NCBI GenBank assembly: GCA_937873255.1
Contig: CALMVM010000240.1
Coordinates: 375 to 10,938, forward strand
Source: an uncultured Verrucomicrobiota bacterium
Lineage (GTDB): Bacteria; Verrucomicrobiota; Verrucomicrobiia; Chthoniobacterales; SZAS-18
DNA: 10,564 nucleotides
Direction: 5' to 3'
Positions 5,942 to 10,564 of this stretch are shown piece by piece. The notes under the pieces are model-generated. The model saw only the letters and a program-made list of their open reading frames with translations, was not told the DNA's origin and searched no databases. A program made the translations under genes and the position numbers. Positions within the stretch are counted from its first letter, which is position 1. Every line of letters begins with the position of its first letter.

Positions 5942-6623
5942 CGGTGCGCCCGATTTCCTCTCGCAGGATCTCACGGAAACGCTGTCGCCAACGCGCCAGA
6001 GCGGCGTGCAGTGCATCCACGCTGGTGCCGAGTGACCAGGCAGCCTCCTGATATACAAACTCGCGGGGGCAGGCTTCCAGCACGGCGTCGAAATATCCGA
6101 ACAGGACCTCTCTACCTTTCGCTCGCATCTCCACGCGCAGTTCACCGAGCGCGTGCTCGATCAGGGTCGCTGCCCACTGACGCTCGTAAAATGCTTCGGG
6201 CGAGTCCTGTGTCACCAAACCCTTCAGGTAGAGCCCCTCCGCCTCTTGCGCGTCGAAGGAAACGACTTGGCTGCCCCACCCCCGCCACAAGGTCCAACGC
6301 CGGCGATGATGGCTGATCAAAAAGTGGCGCAAGGCGACGGAGAGGTACGAACGGAAGCGCCCTTTGGCCGCGTCCAACTGATCCAGCCATTTTCCTTTGA
6401 GCAGATGAACGAAAAATTCCTGTGTGAGGTCCTGAGCATCGTGCACGGAGTGGCCGTGGTGCCGGATGCACGCGTAAACCGGCCGCCAGTAAGCCTGGCA
6501 AAGCTCAGACAGTGCTACGCGGGCCTTCGCCTGATCATCCTGCAGACAAGCGGCGACCACCGACCAGCGCGTGGTCGAAAACACTCTGGCCGCGCCGATG
6601 CTGAACCAGTTGGTGTTTTCCAC
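5871..6623 (-). CDS. ECF-type RNA polymerase sigma factor
   Basis: A 250-residue sigma-70 family factor of the PVC-type ECF groups linked to Ser/Thr kinases. The N-terminal FSTTRWSVV (15-23) is typical. Region 2 contains DAQDLTQEFF (62-71) and the GRFRSYLSVALRHFL segment. Region 4 is YQEAAWSLGTSVDALHAALARWRQRFREILREEI (about 191-224, shown here in part: YQEAAWSLGTS and RFREILREEI). It should direct RNA polymerase to promoters of an unknown regulon. The open frame extends upstream to an ATG at 6809, but that ATG lies inside the kinase gene and the added residues look non-coding. GTG at 6623 gives the usual short lead before TTRW; GTG at 6584 is the alternative. No anti-sigma gene is visible. 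The divergent Ser/Thr kinase at 6777 is the likely signalling partner. Confidence 0.87.
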   Translation of the reverse strand: MENTNWFSIGAARVFSTTRWSVVAACLQDDQAKARVALSELCQAYWRPVYACIRHHGHSVHDAQDLTQEFFVHLLKGKWLDQLDAAKGRFRSYLSVALRHFLISHHRRRWTLWRGWGSQVVSFDAQEAEGLYLKGLVTQDSPEAFYERQWAATLIEHALGELRVEMRAKGREVLFGYFDAVLEACPREFVYQEAAWSLGTSVDALHAALARWRQRFREILREEIGRTVTSKSEIDAELEHLQRLSGRTPG

Positions 6624-6776
6624 GCGTTGGAAACTAAGGAATTCTCCCCGGCTAAGGCAAGCACCATCGCGCTGATGGAGCCCGACCTCGACAATAAATT
6701 GGCTTGTCTCACATCGGGTGCCAGCCTCAAAATTCCGTCCCCTTGAAGGGGGAGCATCCCAGAAACCCGTTTCCGT
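6624..6776. promoter_or_regulatory. Divergent promoter region of the sigma factor and kinase genes
   Basis: This 153-base gap must hold the promoters for both genes. It contains the perfect dyad CCCCTT-G-AAGGGG at 6739-6751, 25 bases before the kinase ATG. The dyad could be an operator, a hairpin in the kinase leader or, through its AAGGGGG half, a distant ribosome-binding element. No clear ECF-type GGAAC/CGTC promoter with correct spacing was found. Confidence 0.45.
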
Positions 6777-9503
6777 ATGGCACGAGGATCCACAGAAGGT
6801 GAAATCCAAGCAGACCCGTTCCCACTAGGAGCCTTGGCCGTCCGCCCTGCTCCAAGATGTGTGAACTGTGGCGGGCGCGCCTCGGGTCTGGCAACGGGCA
6901 AATCGCGCCTCTGTGAAAGCTGTGTGCTCGCTTGGGCGTTTGAACCGTGTGAACCGTCCGCTGATACCACTGACCCCACCCCGTCGTGGGAGAGCGATGC
7001 ACCGGTGCTCGGCCCCTATGTCTTGGTCGAGGAGATCGGCCGGGGCGGCATGGGTGTGATCTACCGGGCCGTGCATCGTGAGACGCGAGAGGTGGTGGCA
7101 CTCAAAACCGTTTTGCCGCAGTATGCAGACGACCCAGAAATTTTAGCCCGGTTCCGACGTGAAGCGGAGACAGCGCAGAACCTGGATCATCCGCACACGA
7201 TGCCGATTCTTGAGATTGGGTGCTCGGAGAAAGGCATGTCGTTTTTCACCATGCCGTTGGCTTTGGGCGGAAGTCTTCACCACCTCAACGCCAAGTACCG
7301 CGGACGGTGGCAGCGGATCGCCGAACTCATGGTGAAAGTTGCCCGTGCGGTCCATCATGCACACCTCCGAGGCATCCTTCACCGCGACATCAAGCCGGGC
7401 AACATCCTTTTCACGGAAGAGCATGAGCCGTTGATTGCTGATTTTGGTCTCGCAAAGCCGCTAATAGGATCCAACGATCTGACGCGTTCGTGTACGGTGC
7501 TGGGAACTCCGAACTACGTGGCACCCGAGCAGATCGCCGGAAAAGCCTCTGATCTGACTGCCGCGACGGACGTTTATGGTCTCGGCGCGGTGCTTTTCGA
7601 GTTGCTCACCGGTCGCCCTCCATTTGTGGGCAATAATTCACTGGAGGTGCTTGAACAAATCGGCAAACGGCCGGCCATTCGCTCAAGTCGACTCGTCTCC
7701 GGCGTACCTAAAGGGTTGGATCAAATCTGTGCACGTTGTTTGGAGCGTTTGCCTACGAACCGCTACCTTTCTGCAGGGGATCTAGCCAATGACTTAGAGT
7801 GTTGGCTAGATGGACGACCGATTGCCGATCTTCCGATGGGCTCGCGTCTGCGCAGGTGCCTTGAACGTCATCCAACAGTTCGGGCGTGGTGCGCCAGCGC
7901 AGGCGCATTGGCGACCGTAGCGCTGATCACGTGGATGGTCAGACCGTTCCCAACTCCGTCTCGGCCGGCGATTGGCGTGGCGGTGATAGTTGACGCAATG
8001 GACGGGGGACCAGTCTCCCGACAGATTGCTCAGCGGCTAACCAACGAATTGAGACAGGATCTTTCCGCCAACCACAATTTTGAACTGCAAGGTAGGCGGG
8101 ACAATCTTCCAGTCACGAAAACAACATTGCTTGATCCGTTGGCTTACGGTCGGATGGTCAACGCTCAGATTTTATTGACCTGCTACGTCAGGCAAGTGAG
8201 CGACGGTGCCCATTTGGTCGTGCGATTTATACGGTGTGACAGCGGAGACGCCATTTTTGAGAAAACCATAAGCGTGCCCAAAAACCATTCAGGCGGTACG
8301 CTGGCCGTGGCGGCCAAAACGTTCCTCAATGATCTTCCGAAATCTTGGAATGCTCTTCCAAGCAGTCTCGCCAAGGTGCCCACTTCTTCGTCCCCAGATG
8401 CCCAAGCGTTCTTCGCTCGCGCAATGGAATTGACCAAGCATCGCAATTCACGCGATATGGAGGCCGCGATTGAGCTGTTCCGAATGGCTAAGCAAGCAGA
8501 CCCACAATTTGTCGACGCGCACGCGATGCTAGGTCTCGCTTTGTGGACGATGGGTGACTCCTTCGGATACGTTGATCGGTACGCGGCTGCTTTCCAGAGC
8601 GCGCAAAGGGCTCTCACACTCGACCCGAATTGCGCACAAGCGCACCGGGTGGTTGCTGACTATCATTTCAGTGCGGCTCGCTATGAGGAGGCTTTACAAG
8701 AATATGGAAGGGCTGTGGAACTTAACCCGCGTTCGGCCGGCTGTTGCCAAGCACTCACCATCTGCTTGCGCCAAATGGGACACCTCGAAGAATCGCTTCC
8801 TTGGGCCAAGAGGGCTGTCTGGTTAGAACCCGCTCGCGGCACATTTTACGCTACATTGGGAGAAACGCTTAGCCTCTGCGGTTTGGATGATCAGGCGGAG
8901 ACGGCGCTGCAGCGAGCGGTAGAACTGGAGAAAGATTCACCCGATTCGCCGTTTGCTTTGGTAGCTTTGCGAATGTGGCAGAAGCGCTTTGATGAAGCTC
9001 GTATTTTGAGCGAGCAGATGCATAGCCGTTTTCCTGATTATTATTACGGCTTGAACTATGCCGCATGGATCGATTTTTGTAGCGGCCAATTGTCGGAGGC
9101 TCAAGGTTACTACGAGACGATGCGCTCAAAAAATTCCTATCAGAAGCAATGGGATTTTCATGGGGGGATCAACCCTGCTTCGGCCCTCGCTTACATCGAG
9201 CTCCGATCTGGTTCGGCCAAACAGGCACGAGCATTGGCTGGTGAGGCCCTTCTCATCGACCGTGAGTTGCTTGCCAAGTATCCAAATAATAACCGAATTC
9301 TGCACGACATCGCCGCAACCTACGCAGTCTTTGGCGATGAACAAAAAGCTTTGCTTTACCTAGAGCAAGCGCTGGCGGCAGGTTGGGCCGAGCACCGTTC
9401 AACAAGGATCGATCCAAGATTTGCTAAATTTGCTCGACTTGCTTCATTTGAAGTACTATTAAAAGGCGAAAAACCAAAATATAACGCAGTTGGGGACTTG
9501 TAG
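6777..9503 (+). CDS. Transmembrane Ser/Thr protein kinase with zinc ribbon and TPRs
   Basis: A 908-residue Hanks-type kinase. The N-terminus has a zinc-ribbon-like C28-x2-C31-x14-C46-x2-C49. The kinase domain (about 80-345) is complete: IGRGGMG (87-93), K110 in VALK, E129, HRDIKPGN (202-209), DFG (222-224) and APE (249-251). One membrane span follows (about 371-388), placing the kinase in the cytoplasm and the rest outside it. Residues 397-520 resemble the FlgO/TolB-N-like domain often found in such receptors. Residues about 540-895 form at least five TPR units (for example ALTLDPNCAQAH, AVELNPRSAG, AVELEKDSPDS) for protein binding. ATG 6777 is the first possible start, because an in-frame TGA lies at 6744. 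It is divergent from the ECF sigma gene, a pairing known in PVC bacteria, so it may phosphorylate that factor or a nearby regulator. The RiPP genes just downstream could be a target, but nothing proves it. Confidence 0.95.
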   Translation: MARGSTEGEIQADPFPLGALAVRPAPRCVNCGGRASGLATGKSRLCESCVLAWAFEPCEPSADTTDPTPSWESDAPVLGPYVLVEEIGRGGMGVIYRAVHRETREVVALKTVLPQYADDPEILARFRREAETAQNLDHPHTMPILEIGCSEKGMSFFTMPLALGGSLHHLNAKYRGRWQRIAELMVKVARAVHHAHLRGILHRDIKPGNILFTEEHEPLIADFGLAKPLIGSNDLTRSCTVLGTPNYVAPEQIAGKASDLTAATDVYGLGAVLFELLTGRPPFVGNNSLEVLEQIGKRPAIRSSRLVSGVPKGLDQICARCLERLPTNRYLSAGDLANDLECWLDGRPIADLPMGSRLRRCLERHPTVRAWCASAGALATVALITWMVRPFPTPSRPAIGVAVIVDAMDGGPVSRQIAQRLTNELRQDLSANHNFELQGRRDNLPVTKTTLLDPLAYGRMVNAQILLTCYVRQVSDGAHLVVRFIRCDSGDAIFEKTISVPKNHSGGTLAVAAKTFLNDLPKSWNALPSSLAKVPTSSSPDAQAFFARAMELTKHRNSRDMEAAIELFRMAKQADPQFVDAHAMLGLALWTMGDSFGYVDRYAAAFQSAQRALTLDPNCAQAHRVVADYHFSAARYEEALQEYGRAVELNPRSAGCCQALTICLRQMGHLEESLPWAKRAVWLEPARGTFYATLGETLSLCGLDDQAETALQRAVELEKDSPDSPFALVALRMWQKRFDEARILSEQMHSRFPDYYYGLNYAAWIDFCSGQLSEAQGYYETMRSKNSYQKQWDFHGGINPASALAYIELRSGSAKQARALAGEALLIDRELLAKYPNNNRILHDIAATYAVFGDEQKALLYLEQALAAGWAEHRSTRIDPRFAKFARLASFEVLLKGEKPKYNAVGDL

Positions 9504-9537
9504 TGCTGGTGCGGTTTAACAATCGTTCGGACTTATT

Positions 9538-9561
9538 AGGTTGTTCTCGTAGAACACACCT
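9538..9561 (+). other. Hairpin directly before the RiPP precursor start codon
   Basis: AGGTTGTTCT and AGAACACACCT pair over 10 bp with one bulged C and a CGT loop, ending 2 bases before the ATG at 9564. There is no T-tract, so it is not a typical terminator for the kinase gene. In mRNA it would hide the translation start region, where no Shine-Dalgarno is visible. As DNA it could be an operator. Confidence 0.4.
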
Positions 9562-9563
9562 AT

Positions 9564-9890
9564 ATGCCAACTAACAACATCACAAACCCATTGGACTGGA
9601 ACGAAGAGAACCTGGAGCGCGTCGTCACTGACCTGTACCGGGAGATCGAGTCGAACGAGGGCCTGCGCCAACGTCTGCTGGCCGATCCCTTCGAAGTGCT
9701 CAGCAGCAGGATCGCCATCCCCGAGAGCTATCGTGGCGGCATCCTCCTGACGCCGAAGGGGCAGGACACCATGGTGTTTTACGTGCCCCCTGCGAACGCG
9801 GGGCGCACCGAGGCCGCTGTGGAAGGCACTGCCGAGGAAACACCCCAGAAAAGCTACCAGATGCTCTGTACTGTCGGGACGTCGTGGTAG
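9564..9890 (+). CDS. NHLP-leader (proteusin-like) RiPP precursor peptide
   Basis: A 108-residue protein whose first 76 residues fit the nitrile-hydratase-like leader peptide family: an amphipathic acidic helix, LRQRLLADPFEVL (34-46), the IPE turn (52-54) and the strand DTMVFYVPP (68-76). In that family the leader is bound by maturation enzymes and the C-terminal core is modified and released. Here the region after PP is an Ala/Thr/Glu linker followed by SYQMLCTVGTSW (97-108). This tail has one Cys (C102) and Ser/Thr at 97, 103, 106 and 107 as possible sites of dehydration or cyclisation. A Gly-Gly cleavage site is missing near the tail; G58-G59 is inside the leader. The adjacent convergent gene is a LanM-type dehydratase, which supports the call. 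A stand-alone small NHLP protein with no processing is the main alternative. GC content is higher than in the end of the kinase gene. Confidence 0.7.
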   Translation: MPTNNITNPLDWNEENLERVVTDLYREIESNEGLRQRLLADPFEVLSSRIAIPESYRGGILLTPKGQDTMVFYVPPANAGRTEAAVEGTAEETPQKSYQMLCTVGTSW

Positions 9891-9893
9891 ACG

Positions 9894-10564
9894 CTACTGA
9901 CTAACGGTCTGGTACAGAACACCCTCGTTCGCTGCCGGTGCAAAAGCGTCGATAATAATGCTCTCCTGCTTCAGGAATGCTTCGATGTTCTGCACCGGCA
10001 GCGTCATCTCTTGTTTCCGCTCGTGTCCAATGACTTGTTCAAAATAGGGAACATCCATTTGTATGAGTGACGAGCGCTCATCCTCGGTGATGGGCAAGTC
10101 ATGCTGGCCGATGTGTAGACACTCGGCAGCGAAGCTCGCGGCTGTACGCAAGGATTGTGGCTCGATCATCCGTTCGATCACCGACCCATACCACGAGGTT
10201 GAACGAAGGATTCTACGCCGTCGATACTGAACCAAATCTTGCACCCAAAGTTCAAATCCTTGCTCTGGACAACGTTCTTCAAACACCTGCTTCCCGATCC
10301 AGTGGAAACCTGCTAGAATATCCGGCAGAAAATCTGGTGCCGGATGCGCAACACCCCCAAACACCGGCAGATGACGCGCTGCTTGGAGACTTGAATCTGG
10401 CTGGTGGCTGAGTGCATTCCATTCGTAAGTCGCACCGCGAAGTAGATCAGTTTGTGGGAGGAAACCGGTGCGCAATACCGCGTCGGCAGTTGGGTGATCT
10501 GCCGCGCCGATGTGCTCCTGCGGATGCCACAATGTTTCTAGGTCGATGAGCACAGGATGAGCGC
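9894..10564 (-). CDS. LanM-type (DUF4135) dehydratase without LanC cyclase domain, 5' end beyond the right edge
   Basis: The frame is open to the right edge and reads AHPVLIDLETLWHPQ there, so the apparent GTG start at 10553 is internal; only about 223 C-terminal residues are seen. The motifs follow the LanM dehydratase order: LIDLETLWHP (kinase-like lobe, metal-binding Asp), VLRTGFLPQ, the R-rich RRRRILRSTSWYG segment holding the Arg and Thr linked to phosphate elimination in this family, and LIQMDVPYFEQ near the end. LanM enzymes phosphorylate Ser/Thr of a precursor peptide and eliminate the phosphate to give Dha/Dhb. Full LanM proteins continue for about 350-400 residues as a zinc LanC cyclase. 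This one stops about 50 residues after the DVPYF motif. It is thus a dehydratase-only form, like PoyF of polytheonamide biosynthesis. Its stop lies 3 bases from the end of the convergent precursor gene. Confidence 0.82.
   Translation of the reverse strand, partial: AHPVLIDLETLWHPQEHIGAADHPTADAVLRTGFLPQTDLLRGATYEWNALSHQPDSSLQAARHLPVFGGVAHPAPDFLPDILAGFHWIGKQVFEERCPEQGFELWVQDLVQYRRRRILRSTSWYGSVIERMIEPQSLRTAASFAAECLHIGQHDLPITEDERSSLIQMDVPYFEQVIGHERKQEMTLPVQNIEAFLKQESIIIDAFAPAANEGVLYQTVSQ

Noticed and set aside
6624..6809. N-terminal extension of the sigma factor to an ATG at 6809
   Set aside because: It would overlap the kinase start, adds 62 residues without sigma-factor character and fills the only promoter region between two divergent genes.
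9894..10553. Complete 219-residue protein starting at GTG 10553
   Set aside because: The frame stays open to the edge, and the residues before the GTG (AHP) continue the LanM motif PVLIDLETL. The gene is truncated by the window.
1..10564. Mobile element, CRISPR array, tRNA or rRNA
   Set aside because: No transposase or integrase motif, regularly spaced direct repeats, tRNA-like cloverleaf or rRNA-like segment was seen on reading the window.

Overview
The window looks like chromosome of a Verrucomicrobiota (or related PVC-group) bacterium. The main reason is the divergent pair in the right half. It joins an ECF sigma factor of the TTRWS/LTQEFF type, common in Verrucomicrobiota and Planctomycetota, to a large Ser/Thr kinase with an N-terminal zinc ribbon, one membrane span and C-terminal TPRs. 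This assignment is inferred from gene style, not from a marker gene. No rRNA, tRNA, CRISPR array, transposase or integrase was seen.

Left part (1-3150): a membrane-anchored protein runs off the left edge on the minus strand. A short divergent intergenic region with a symmetric operator-like dyad separates it from a small XRE/Cro-type regulator. Next come three minus-strand genes read from right to left: an unrecognised 239-residue protein carrying a DYDYDYDG repeat, an HD-domain protein resembling small alarmone (ppGpp) hydrolases, and a DUF72/YecE protein. The HD gene appears to have lost one base. Restoring it recovers a normal C-terminus in the next frame and a stop just before the DUF72 gene.

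Middle part (3152-5941): a second XRE-type regulator overlaps, by ATGA, an FAD-dependent aromatic-ring monooxygenase resembling the 2,6-dihydroxypyridine hydroxylase branch. Downstream is a 378-residue protein that looks like a LexA/S24 fold without a DNA-binding domain and with a C-terminal leucine-rich coiled coil. Its 3' end overlaps the sigma factor gene on the opposite strand by 71 bases.

Right part (5871-10564): the sigma factor and the Ser/Thr kinase are transcribed divergently from a 153-base region containing a perfect dyad. Beyond the kinase is the most interesting item. A 108-residue protein has a nitrile-hydratase-like (NHLP/proteusin) leader and a short Ser/Thr/Cys-containing tail. 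Ending 3 bases from it, on the opposite strand, is the 3' end of a LanM-type dehydratase (DUF4135) gene that stops without a LanC cyclase domain. A leader-type precursor beside a cyclase-less LanM dehydratase recalls the PoyA/PoyF arrangement of proteusin pathways. It suggests the window cuts the edge of a RiPP biosynthetic locus that continues to the right.
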